Both the position numbers and the translations under genes were made by a program. Shown here piece by piece: positions 51,172 to 58,838 of a stretch of DNA of 64,000 nucleotides. The stretch covers positions 103,900 through 167,899 of the forward strand of contig NZ_KI260545.1 of assembly GCF_000468035.1 (NCBI RefSeq), in the 5' to 3' direction. This DNA comes from Selenomonas sp. oral taxon 892 str. F0426 (GTDB lineage: Bacteria > Bacillota > Negativicutes > Selenomonadales > Selenomonadaceae). The number at the start of each line of letters is the position of its first letter. Within the stretch, counting starts at the first letter, position 1. The notes under the pieces were generated by a model. That model made no database searches. It was given only the letters and a program-made list of their open reading frames with translations, and was not told the origin of the DNA.

Positions 51172-51248
51172 ATTCTCATTTATATATCCTTCTTATTAAG
51201 TATATCACATAAAATAAATTTTCTCTATGATTTTTCGTAAATGAGAAT
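51172..51248. repeat. Widely spaced inverted repeat ATTCTCATTTA / TAAATGAGAAT
   Basis: Two exact 11-base inverted copies (51172-51182 and 51238-51248) flank 55 AT-rich bases between divergent molybdenum genes. The half-sites share ATGAGAAT with the Fur-like site at 21.4 kb. Function unknown. Confidence 0.4.
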
Positions 51249-51365
51249 GTTTTTTCTGTCCTTCATCCTCCCCCCTTTTTTTATGTCGCTAAAAACGAAA
51301 AGCGATTGATTTTCCATTTGCGTTACGCTATGATTAAAACATTCGGACAGAAAGGAGGAGTAGTT

Positions 51366-51848
51366 ATGCCGAGTCAGGGTCTGACGCATTTCGACGCGGG
51401 CGGCTCTGCCATCATGGTCGACGTCAGCGGCAAAGAAAAGACGCACCGCGAGGCGATCGCAAGCGGCCGCATTTACGTGAGCAATGAAGTCTATGCCGCC
51501 ATCGCGGACGGCACGGCGGCAAAGGGAGACGTACTCGGCGTCGCACGCATCGCCGGCATCATGGCAGCAAAGCGTACCTCAGATACGATCCCTCTCTGCC
51601 ACCCGCTGCCGCTTTCCAAGTGTACGGTCGACTTCGCACTCGAGGAGGTACCGCGTCACGCCGTCCACGTCACCGCCGCCGTGAAAGTCACGGGCGAGAC
51701 AGGCGTCGAGATGGAGGCACTGCATGCCGTGAGCGTTGCACTGCTGACCATCTACGATATGTGCAAGGCACTCGACAAGCGCATGGAGATCACGGACATC
51801 CGCCTCGAGCGCAAGTCCGGCGGCAAAAGCGGTACATTCGCCCGCTGA
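51366..51848 (+). CDS. moaC: Cyclic pyranopterin monophosphate synthase MoaC
   Basis: 160 residues from the ATG at 51366, after [28 protein letters not shown], then [11 protein letters not shown], and [23 protein letters not shown] are the diagnostic blocks, including the catalytic Lys/Asp pair of MoaC. It converts the MoaA product to cPMP. It is followed by a probable Moco riboswitch and modABC. Confidence 0.97.
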   Translation: MPSQGLTHFDAGGSAIMVDVSGKEKTHREAIASGRIYVSNEVYAAIADGTAAKGDVLGVARIAGIMAAKRTSDTIPLCHPLPLSKCTVDFALEEVPRHAVHVTAAVKVTGETGVEMEALHAVSVALLTIYDMCKALDKRMEITDIRLERKSGGKSGTFAR

Positions 51849-51859
51849 GGGGAAAGAAG

Positions 51860-51960
51860 TACCCACTCCGAGCAAGGATGATCTACGGCAGGACACTGCT
51901 ATGATGCCTTGCCTGACAGTTTTTGTCACGGGGTATGACGGGAAACGGTCATGCCTACCC
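51860..51960 (+). promoter_or_regulatory. Probable Moco (molybdenum cofactor) riboswitch ahead of modABC
   Basis: The 130-base gap between moaC and modA folds well. GCAAGG (51872-51877) pairs with CCTTGC (51907-51912) and encloses a GCAG/CTGC hairpin. TGACA/TGTCA (51914-51928) forms the next hairpin. GGGTA...TACCC with inner TGAC/GTCA (51931-51960) forms the last. The segments CTCCGAGC, GGCAGG and GACGGGAAACGGTC resemble the Moco RNA motif as I remember it. The position before molybdate transport genes fits the class. The final stem ends 6 bases before the modA ribosome site, which suggests translational control. Confidence 0.62.
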
Positions 51961-51980
51961 ATTTGTAAAGGAGCAACAAC

Positions 51981-52784
51981 ATGAAACTCAAGAATCTACT
52001 CACGGCGGGACTTACCGCCATGGCACTCTTCACGGCAGGCTGCGTTGGCGGCGGCAACTCTGCGAACAAGATGGATACGCCGAAGGAAGGACTGGTCGAG
52101 CTGCAGGTCTCTGCGGCGGCGAGCCTCACGGACGCGATGAAGGAACTCGGCGGCATGTACGAGAAGGAGCACGGGAATACGAAGCTCGTCTTCAACTTCG
52201 GCAGCAGCGGCGCACTCCAGCAGGCGATTGAGAACGGCGGCGCCGCCGACGTATTCGTCTCCGCTGCTCAGAAGCAGATGAATGCCCTCGATGAGAAAAA
52301 ACTCCTTGAGGACGGCACGCGCGTCGATCTGCTCATCAACGATGTAGTGCTGATCACGGCGAAGGACAGTGCGCTGAACCTCCCCGACTTCAAGGCAGTG
52401 CTTGACCCGCAGGTCACGCACATCGCGCTCGGCGAACCGAAGGGCGTGCCCGTCGGACAGTACAGCGAGGAGGTCTTTACGAAACTCGACATCCTCGACG
52501 AGGTGAAGGCGCGTGCCGTCTACGGCTCCGATGTCCGTCAGGTGCTCGCATGGGTCGAGAGTGGTGACGCGGACTGCGGCGTTGTCTACGCGACGGATGC
52601 CGCGATCTCGGACAAGGTGAAGGTCGCTGCGGTCGCTGCCGCCGATACACATAAGCCCATCGTCTATCCCGCAGCCGTGCTCAAGGACGCAAAGAATATG
52701 AAGGAAGCAAAGGATTTCCTCGCCTTCCTCCAGACCGATGCCGCGAAGAAGGTCTTTGAGAAATACGGCTTCAAAGTGAAGTAA
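51981..52784 (+). CDS. modA: Molybdate ABC transporter substrate-binding lipoprotein
   Basis: 267 residues. A lipoprotein signal ends at Cys21 (LFTAGC). VSAAASLTDAMKELGGMYE, FNFGSSGALQQAIENGG and DVFVSAAQKQMNALDE are the ModA oxyanion-binding blocks. It captures molybdate or tungstate. AAAGGAGC precedes the ATG, and its stop overlaps the modB start by one base. Confidence 0.95.
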   Translation: MKLKNLLTAGLTAMALFTAGCVGGGNSANKMDTPKEGLVELQVSAAASLTDAMKELGGMYEKEHGNTKLVFNFGSSGALQQAIENGGAADVFVSAAQKQMNALDEKKLLEDGTRVDLLINDVVLITAKDSALNLPDFKAVLDPQVTHIALGEPKGVPVGQYSEEVFTKLDILDEVKARAVYGSDVRQVLAWVESGDADCGVVYATDAAISDKVKVAAVAAADTHKPIVYPAAVLKDAKNMKEAKDFLAFLQTDAAKKVFEKYGFKVK

Positions 52785-53455
52785 TGACGGACGAAACACT
52801 ATCGCCGCTCATTATCTCGCTCGAGGTCGCGGGGCTTGCGACGGTAATCACCTTCTTCGTCGGTATTGCCCTCGCCTACGGTGTGCTGCAGATCCGCAGC
52901 CGCCTCGCGGGCACGATCGCCGATGCCGTGATTACCCTGCCGCTCGTCCTGCCGCCGACCGTCGTCGGATTCTTCCTCCTGCTCTTCCTCGGGAAGCGCA
53001 GTACCATCGGGGGGTTCCTCCTGTCAATCGACCTGCCACTCGTCTTTACTTGGCGTGCGGCGGTCATCGCGGCGGTCATCGTGAGCCTCCCGCTCATGTA
53101 CCGCACGGCGCGCGGTGCATTCGAGGCAATCGACCGCAACATGATCCATGCGGCGCAGACACTCAGCGTCAGCAACTGGCGCATCTTTTGGCGGATCATC
53201 CTGCCGAATGCACGCCACGGCATCCTCGCAGGGCTTGTCCTCTCGTTTGCCCGTGCACTCGGTGAGTTCGGCGCAACCATCATGTTCGCGGGCAACATCC
53301 CGGGACGCACGCAGACCATGTCCACCGCCATCTATGCGGCGGTGCAGGCGAACGACTACGACCTCGCCTTCCGCTGGGCAGTCATCATCTCCCTGTTCTC
53401 GCTCTTCTTTATTGGAGCGATGAATCTATACCTCAAGCGGGAGGTGCGTGAATGA
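52784..53455 (+). CDS. modB: Molybdate ABC transporter permease
   Basis: 223 residues with five membrane helices. TLPLVLPPTVVGFFLL and the EAA-loop sequence AAQTLSVSNWRIFWRIILPNA are typical of ModB. It forms the channel for molybdate with ModC. It overlaps modA by 1 base and modC by 4. Confidence 0.95.
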   Translation: MTDETLSPLIISLEVAGLATVITFFVGIALAYGVLQIRSRLAGTIADAVITLPLVLPPTVVGFFLLLFLGKRSTIGGFLLSIDLPLVFTWRAAVIAAVIVSLPLMYRTARGAFEAIDRNMIHAAQTLSVSNWRIFWRIILPNARHGILAGLVLSFARALGEFGATIMFAGNIPGRTQTMSTAIYAAVQANDYDLAFRWAVIISLFSLFFIGAMNLYLKREVRE

Positions 53456-54498
53456 AGCTCGTCGTCAACATCGAAAAGCACCTGCGCGACTTCACGCTTG
53501 CGGCAGACTTTACGCTGACAGACACCACGCTTGCGCTTCTCGGCGCATCGGGCAGCGGCAAGAGCATGACGCTCAAGTGCATCGCGGGACTCGAGCGTCC
53601 CGACCGCGGGCAGATCGTCCTGAACGAACGCATCCTCTTTGACAGCGAAAAGGGCATCGACCTCCCGCCGCAGGCGCGCAGCGTCGGCTATCTCTTTCAG
53701 AACTACGCACTCTTTCCGAACATGACCGTGCGCGAGAACATCACCTTTGCGCTCTCCGGAACGCAGGAGGAAAAGGAGCGTATCTTTGCGGAGAACGTCG
53801 CACGCTTTTCACTTGAGGGACTTGAAAACGCCTATCCGGCGGCTCTCTCGGGCGGACAGCAGCAGCGCGTCGCCTTTGCACGCATCCTCGCACGCGGCGC
53901 AGATCTGCTGCTCCTCGACGAACCGCTCTCCGCACTCGACACACATCTCAAGTGGCAGATCGAGACAGCACTGCGTGAAATCCTTGCGATGCAGGGTATC
54001 TCGGCGATCCTTGTCACCCACGACCGTGACGAGGCATTCCGCATCGCACGCGAGATCGCGACCATCGATCGCGGGCAGCTCACGCCGCCGATGGACAAAC
54101 ACGCACTGTTTCGGAATCCCGGTACGCGTGCCGCGACCACACTCACGGGCTGCAAGAACATCTCTGCCGCCCGCCGTGTAGATGAAACACACGTCGCAGC
54201 GACGGACTGGGGCATCACGCTCCGCGTCGCGGACACGGCGACAGACGTGCGGCACATCGCCGTCCGCGCACACTATCTCGTGCTTGCATCGGAGAGCGAT
54301 GCGGATGCGCTCCCCGCACACATCGCCGAGGTCATCGAGAGCACCTTTACCTACATCGTCATGCTGCGCTTTGCAGATGGGGCAGTGCCCATTCGCTGGG
54401 AAATCGACAAAGCGACGTGGCACGCACGCGAAGCCGGTATCGGCGACATATTGTATTTCAATTTTCCTGTTGAGGAACTCATGCTCCTTAGGGACTAA
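53452..54498 (+). CDS. modC: Molybdate ABC transporter ATP-binding protein
   Basis: 348 residues. Walker A GASGSGKS (31-38), signature LSGGQQQR, Walker B LLLLDEPLSALD and VTHDRDEAF are present. A C-terminal TOBE (molybdopterin-binding) segment (about 285-348) may sense molybdate. It powers ModB. The operon ends at a bidirectional terminator. Confidence 0.95.
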   Translation: MKLVVNIEKHLRDFTLAADFTLTDTTLALLGASGSGKSMTLKCIAGLERPDRGQIVLNERILFDSEKGIDLPPQARSVGYLFQNYALFPNMTVRENITFALSGTQEEKERIFAENVARFSLEGLENAYPAALSGGQQQRVAFARILARGADLLLLDEPLSALDTHLKWQIETALREILAMQGISAILVTHDRDEAFRIAREIATIDRGQLTPPMDKHALFRNPGTRAATTLTGCKNISAARRVDETHVAATDWGITLRVADTATDVRHIAVRAHYLVLASESDADALPAHIAEVIESTFTYIVMLRFADGAVPIRWEIDKATWHAREAGIGDILYFNFPVEELMLLRD

Positions 54499-54513
54499 GA
54501 ACACGCTAGAACT

Positions 54514-54556
54514 AAAAACCCGAACCGTGACAAAACGTCACTGTTCGGGTTTTTTC
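54514..54556. terminator. Bidirectional terminator between modC and the ABC exporter operon
   Basis: AACCCGAACCGTGAC pairs with GTCACTGTTCGGGTT, with A and T tracts on both sides. Confidence 0.9.
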
Positions 54557-55236
54557 TATGCGCGCCGTGTGAGCGTCCCCTCTGTCATCGTATAGCAAGT
54601 ATCGGCATACCCTGCTGCCTCGTGCTCATGCGTCACGAGGAGGACTGCAGTGCCTGCATCTGCCGTCTCACGCAGGAGGCTGAGGACGCTCCTCGTATTC
54701 TCCTCATCGAGATCGCCCGTCGGCTCATCTGCGAGCAGGATTCCGGGCTGCATCACAAGCGCGCGTGCGATTGTCACGCGCCTGAGTTCCCCGCCCGAGA
54801 GTTCCGACGGCGTCACCGCACCAAGTTTTCGGATGCCGAGACGTTCCATCAGTGCCCCCGCACGTGCGGCAGCCTGCTCCTGTGTCCCCGTGAGGAGAGC
54901 AGGCAGCAGGATATTCTCGCGTACCGAAAGCGCCGCGAGCGACATCAGGCGCTGCGGCACAATGCCGATACGGCGGCTGCGCAGACGCGTACGTGCGTCC
55001 TCCCCCATCGCATAGAGATCCACACCATCCACGAGCACGCGCCCTGTCACGGGCTTCATCAGCCCCCCGAGAATGTGGAGCAGCGTGCTCTTTCCGCTGC
55101 CCGAACGCCCCGTCACCACTGTAAGAGTCCCCGCTGCAAGGTGGAAATCCGTCTCCTGTACCGCTATGAAATAGCCATCCTTTGCACTATAGCGCAAAAA
55201 GTCCTGACTGATTTTCTCCGCACGAAGTTCCATCAT
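54556..55236 (-). CDS. LolD/MacB-type ABC transporter ATP-binding protein
   Basis: 226 residues. TGRSGSGKSTLLHILGGL is Walker A, LSGGELRR the signature, ILLADEPTGDLD Walker B and VTHEHEAA the switch. It belongs to the group that pairs with FtsX-like permeases for efflux or lipoprotein release. It overlaps the permease gene by 4 bases; the second of two adjacent ATGs has better spacing from GGAGG. The substrate is unknown. Confidence 0.9.
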   Translation of the reverse strand: MMELRAEKISQDFLRYSAKDGYFIAVQETDFHLAAGTLTVVTGRSGSGKSTLLHILGGLMKPVTGRVLVDGVDLYAMGEDARTRLRSRRIGIVPQRLMSLAALSVRENILLPALLTGTQEQAAARAGALMERLGIRKLGAVTPSELSGGELRRVTIARALVMQPGILLADEPTGDLDEENTRSVLSLLRETADAGTAVLLVTHEHEAAGYADTCYTMTEGTLTRRA

Positions 55237-56438
55237 CCATCCTCCCGCAGCATCTCACTGATTGACGTATTCGCCACACGTCCCACCGTCCACGCTGCCG
55301 AAAGGGTTCCCGACAGGATTGCCACAGCAAGGGTGTTCGCGGCGAGCATTGCAATCGTCCCGATATCCGGCAGGAGATAGGGCCGCATCAGCCCCTCCTT
55401 CATGAGTCCGGCAAACGGCAGCAGGACAATCGCGCCGATGGCAATGCCTGCCGCCCCGCCTGCCGCCGAGGTAATAACAGCCTCCGTCAGCATCAATCGC
55501 AGCAAGAAGGAGCGTGTTGCACCCGCGATACGCAGGATCAGGAACTCACGCCGCCGCTCCCGCGCCGACAGATGAAATCCGATGCCGAGAATGACAATGG
55601 CAATCCCCCAGACGAACACAATCAGGACGCCGACCGTTTCGAGAATGCCGCCGAGTCCTGCCTCCACATGATGCACCATCCCATGCGCCGGCTTTGCCGC
55701 GAGCGCGGGATAGCTCTCATTGATGGCAGCCGCGAGTCCATCGGGCGTAAAGCCCTCCACCGTCCGAATCATCACGGCAGAGATGGCATTTTCCGTTGGG
55801 ATCCCTTGGAAGTAGTCGAAGCCCGATGATGCCGCATTTGCCATCATCGCACGCATTGTCTCCATATTTGTATAGACAGCCGTATCCATCCCCGTCCCCG
55901 TCGGACTCAGCCGCCCGACCACGCGGCACGGCGTGTTGTAAAATGTCAGCATCGCATCCGCAGGAACGGAGATGCCGCTGCCGACGAGGATGTCCCCGAA
56001 GCCCATCTCCGCAGCATGGCTCTCCTGCATCCACGGACGAATCGTGAAATCCGCCGCGGGGTCAAAACCGATCAGCTGCACCGCTACCGAGCAGCAGCCC
56101 GCATTCGCCGAGGCGAGGAAGAACTGCGGCGCTGCCTGAGCGACCCCCGTCATGCCGCGCAGTTCATCCAGATAACGCGCCTCCATATAGAAGTGCGCGG
56201 GCACGCCCTGTACGAGCACGCCCTCAAGCATCTGCGCATCTGCCGCCGGCTTCGGCAGCACCACAACATCTGCCCCAAGCCGCTGCTGAAAGCGCATGAG
56301 TCCCCCTTGAAGCCCGAGCAGCATCTCAGAGCCGCCAAAGATCACGAGCGCGAGTATTGCGACGAGCGCAGCCAGCACAGCGGAACGCGCCGCATTTCGG
56401 CGGCAGTTACGCAGGGCAAGCAGATACGCAAACTTCAT
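55233..56438 (-). CDS. FtsX-like ABC transporter permease
   Basis: 401 residues. The MacB/FtsX topology is clear: an N-terminal helix (about 20-42), a large extracytoplasmic domain with one CC pair (NAGCCSVAV), and three C-terminal helices (about 285-305, 330-352, 372-395) with the RERRREFLILRIAGAT motif. It couples to the LolD-type ATPase. The preceding DUF4418 gene overlaps by 4 bases, so all three are one operon. Confidence 0.9.
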   Translation of the reverse strand: MKFAYLLALRNCRRNAARSAVLAALVAILALVIFGGSEMLLGLQGGLMRFQQRLGADVVVLPKPAADAQMLEGVLVQGVPAHFYMEARYLDELRGMTGVAQAAPQFFLASANAGCCSVAVQLIGFDPAADFTIRPWMQESHAAEMGFGDILVGSGISVPADAMLTFYNTPCRVVGRLSPTGTGMDTAVYTNMETMRAMMANAASSGFDYFQGIPTENAISAVMIRTVEGFTPDGLAAAINESYPALAAKPAHGMVHHVEAGLGGILETVGVLIVFVWGIAIVILGIGFHLSARERRREFLILRIAGATRSFLLRLMLTEAVITSAAGGAAGIAIGAIVLLPFAGLMKEGLMRPYLLPDIGTIAMLAANTLAVAILSGTLSAAWTVGRVANTSISEMLREDG

Positions 56439-56851
56439 TCATTCTCCCCCCGTCGATAGACATATACATCCACGAGCGCAAGCATGAGATTCAGCAGGGA
56501 GAACACCGTCACTGCCGGCTCCATCATAGTATGGCAGTGCATCATCTCCATCATGCAGAGATCGATGAGATGCTCCGGCAGCACAAGTGCAAGCACAGCA
56601 AGCGGAATCATTGCAAGCGCAAGACCGATCTTTATCTGTGCGCGCGGAGTGACGAGGTGCATGACTGCGATCGCGAGAAGCACCGCTGCAACCCCCTTGA
56701 GTGCCTGGCCCGCCCAGTGACATATCATCCATGTTCCGTCAGGACGTGCATCACAGGGTGCAAACACTGTCTGTATTCCAACACAAAATATAAGATTCAG
56801 CACAACGAGAAGCACATCCGTCACGCCAAAACGCCTTTTTTTTGCATTCAT
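56435..56851 (-). CDS. DUF4418 family membrane protein
   Basis: 138 residues from the ATG at 56851 (AAGGAG upstream). Four membrane helices with conserved Cys and His: APCDARPDGTWMICHWAGQA and LIDLCMMEMMHCHTMMEP. These Cys, His and Met residues could bind metal or a redox group. DUF4418 proteins are often found beside this ABC pair in anaerobes. The function is unknown; metal export or envelope thiol chemistry are possibilities. Confidence 0.85.
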   Translation of the reverse strand: MNAKKRRFGVTDVLLVVLNLIFCVGIQTVFAPCDARPDGTWMICHWAGQALKGVAAVLLAIAVMHLVTPRAQIKIGLALAMIPLAVLALVLPEHLIDLCMMEMMHCHTMMEPAVTVFSLLNLMLALVDVYVYRRGENE

Positions 56852-56935
56852 AACAACAACTCCTTCAATGAGATAACTCATTTTCTTATCGTAACAAAAT
56901 TAAGAATAGTTTTCAACGACTTTTTCAACAAACGC

Positions 56936-56964
56936 AAAAGAACCGCAGTAATAACTGCGGTTCT
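56936..56964 (-). terminator. Terminator after tRNA-Gln
   Basis: AGAACCGCAGT and ACTGCGGTTCT form a perfect 11-bp stem with a 4-base loop, followed by TTTTGCG on the minus strand. Confidence 0.88.
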
Positions 56965-56975
56965 ATATTTACAAA

Positions 56976-57051
56976 TGGCAGGGGTAGCTGGACTCGAACC
57001 AACGCATGCGGGATTCAGAATCCCGTGCCTTACCAACTTGGCGATACCCCT
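56976..57051 (-). tRNA. tRNA-Gln, anticodon CTG
   Basis: A 76-base cloverleaf with acceptor AGGGGTA/TACCCCT, anticodon stem CGGGA/TCCCG with loop TTCTGAA, T-arm GGTTCGAGTCC and encoded CCA. The anticodon CTG reads CAG. It is transcribed as its own unit from a near-perfect promoter. Confidence 0.96.
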
Positions 57052-57075
57052 GTGTCGCCTTTAGCAACAAGGGGA

Positions 57076-57104
57076 ATTATAGCCGAAAACAAACGCCTTG
57101 TCAA
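57076..57104 (-). promoter_or_regulatory. Consensus promoter for tRNA-Gln
   Basis: Minus-strand TTGACA and TATAAT, both perfect, with a 17-base spacer, 25 bases upstream of the tRNA 5' end. Confidence 0.9.
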
Positions 57105-57163
57105 GAACTTTTTTAAGATGTACTCAATATTGGGCTGAGTTTATCCGCGCCTTCGTCCAAGAA

Positions 57164-58561
57164 TCAAGCCCGCTTCCGCAAGTCCTCCTGCGCATCCTCT
57201 GCTGCCTCCTGCTCAAGGGCAAGAACCGCCTGAACAAGAATGGCACACTCAAGACGTTTTTTCTGAATCTCACAGCCAACTTCGTACGGATGGCGAATAT
57301 CCCCGTGGAAGAGGTCTGCATTCGCGTGACAGCCGCCGCTGCAGTAAAACCGCGCCCAGCAGTCACGACAGAGCGGCTTGTTGAGGACATGTGAGTTGCG
57401 AAAATACGTCGGCAGCTCCAGATTCTCTACCCCTGTGAAAACAGAGCCAAGGCGATATCCCTCACGCCCGACGAACTGGTGGCATGGATAGAGGTCGCCG
57501 TTCTCCGCAACGGCATAGTACTCGTGCCCCGCCCCGCAGCCCGCAAGCCGCTTCGCCACGCACGGCCCATGATTGAGATCCATATTGAAGTGGAAGAAGA
57601 AGAACCCCTTCCCCGCACGCACGCGGCTGAGATACGTCTCCGTCAGATGATCGTACTCAGCAAAGATGCGTGGCAGATCTGCTTCCGTAAAGCCGAGTGG
57701 GCTGTCCTTCAGCACGACCGGCTCCATCGAGAGGATGTCAAAGCCCGCCTCGTTCATCGCGAGCACATCCTTCGTAAAGTCCAGATTCTCGCGCGTATAC
57801 GTCCCGCGCAGGTAGTAGTCGTTTCCACCTCGCGCATCCACGAGCTTCTTGAAGTTCTTCATCACGACATCATACGAACCGTTGCCGCGCACATCGGGGC
57901 GCATGGCATCATGTACCTCACGCCGACCATCCGAAGAGAGCACGACCGAGATGTTGTTATCGTTCAGCCACGCAATATTCTTATCCGAAAGGAGCATACC
58001 GTTCGTTGTAAGTGTCAGCTTGAACTCCTTGCCCGTCTCCTGCTCACGTTTCCGAACGTATTCTGTGACCTCCTTCACCGTGCGCAGATTCATCAGCGGC
58101 TCCCCGCCGAAGAAGTCGATCTCGCAGTGCTTACGCGGACCGCATCCATTGATGATGAAGTCCACTGCCGCACGCCCAACCTCAGGACTCATGACGGCGC
58201 GATGCCCGCCGTAGCTGCCGCCGTCGCCAAAGCAGTACTTGCAGCGCAGATTGCAGTCCTGCGCCACCATCAGGCAGAGCGACTTCACGAGCCCACGCGA
58301 CTTGAACGTCGGCGGCACATCGATATCGGGCGCAAAGAGTGCGCCTGCCGCCATCAGTTCATGCAGCTCGCCGCACGCCTCGCGCAGCTCCTCCTCTGGA
58401 TAACGCCCCGCAAGGCGCGCAACAACTGCCTCGTCATTCGTCCCGTCGAAGTCGTCCATCATATCGTAGATCATCTCATCGATCACATGAACAGCACCGC
58501 TGTTGATATCAACGAGGATGTGCATATCGTTCTGCTTGAACTTATGCGTTCGGACTTTCAT
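57164..58561 (-). CDS. SCIFF peptide radical SAM maturase (CteB-like, SPASM family)
   Basis: 465 residues from the ATG at 58561 (GGAG upstream); the longer frame upstream overlaps the precursor gene. The N-terminus resembles a peptide-recognition domain. The radical SAM motif is Cys103, 107 and 110 (VAQDCNLRCKYCFGD), and the SPASM auxiliary-cluster cysteines appear in CGAGHEYYAVAENGDLYPCH and CRDCWARFYCSGGCHAN. Enzymes of this type link Cys sulfur to Thr or other side-chain carbons in the SCIFF peptide. The SCIFF precursor is encoded 77 bases upstream, so the pair is a complete ranthipeptide unit. Confidence 0.93.
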   Translation of the reverse strand: MKVRTHKFKQNDMHILVDINSGAVHVIDEMIYDMMDDFDGTNDEAVVARLAGRYPEEELREACGELHELMAAGALFAPDIDVPPTFKSRGLVKSLCLMVAQDCNLRCKYCFGDGGSYGGHRAVMSPEVGRAAVDFIINGCGPRKHCEIDFFGGEPLMNLRTVKEVTEYVRKREQETGKEFKLTLTTNGMLLSDKNIAWLNDNNISVVLSSDGRREVHDAMRPDVRGNGSYDVVMKNFKKLVDARGGNDYYLRGTYTRENLDFTKDVLAMNEAGFDILSMEPVVLKDSPLGFTEADLPRIFAEYDHLTETYLSRVRAGKGFFFFHFNMDLNHGPCVAKRLAGCGAGHEYYAVAENGDLYPCHQFVGREGYRLGSVFTGVENLELPTYFRNSHVLNKPLCRDCWARFYCSGGCHANADLFHGDIRHPYEVGCEIQKKRLECAILVQAVLALEQEAAEDAQEDLRKRA

Positions 58562-58591
58562 TTGTTCTCCTTCGCTCTCCAAAATACACAG

Positions 58592-58620
58592 AAAAAGCCC
58601 CTCTCGTAAACGAGAAGGGC
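58592..58620 (-). terminator. Hairpin terminator between SCIFF peptide and maturase
   Basis: GCCCTTCTCG-TTTA-CGAGAGGGGC followed by TTTTTCTG on the minus strand. Placed inside the transcription unit, it would let most transcripts end after the peptide gene and only some continue to the enzyme gene. Confidence 0.8.
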
Positions 58621-58638
58621 GAGGCCGATTCCCCTGAC

Positions 58639-58776
58639 TTACTTCGCGCAGGGCTGGTTGCCCACCGTACAGGAAGTCTTGCAGGCGGACTGGCAGGATG
58701 CCTGACATTCGCCGCAGCCGCCCGTATAAAGCGTGGACTGCATCGTCGGCTTGTTGACCGTCTTGATATGTTTCAT
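58639..58776 (-). CDS. SCIFF (six cysteines in forty-five residues) ranthipeptide precursor
   Basis: Exactly 45 codons from an ATG preceded by GGAGGA, too short for most gene callers. It begins MKHIKTVNKP, and its second half is CGECQASCQSACKTSCTVGN followed by QPCAK. The cysteines are at 21, 24, 28, 32, 36 and 43, the SCIFF pattern. Such peptides are modified by the neighbouring radical SAM enzyme to carry thioether links. The mature form and function are unknown even in Clostridia, where they are near universal. The C-terminus keeps the family Lys. Confidence 0.95.
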   Translation of the reverse strand: MKHIKTVNKPTMQSTLYTGGCGECQASCQSACKTSCTVGNQPCAK

Positions 58777-58809
58777 GACTCATTCCTCCTCAATCGGTCT
58801 TGTCCTTCA

Positions 58810-58838
58810 ATTTTATCGCATAAATTCCATTTATGCAA
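58810..58838 (-). promoter_or_regulatory. SCIFF promoter with palindrome in the spacer
   Basis: Minus-strand TTGCAT and TAAAAT with a 17-base spacer. A perfect palindrome GCATAAA-N5-TTTATGC (58818-58836) covers the spacer and part of the -35. The promoter lies at the very end of murA. Confidence 0.7.
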
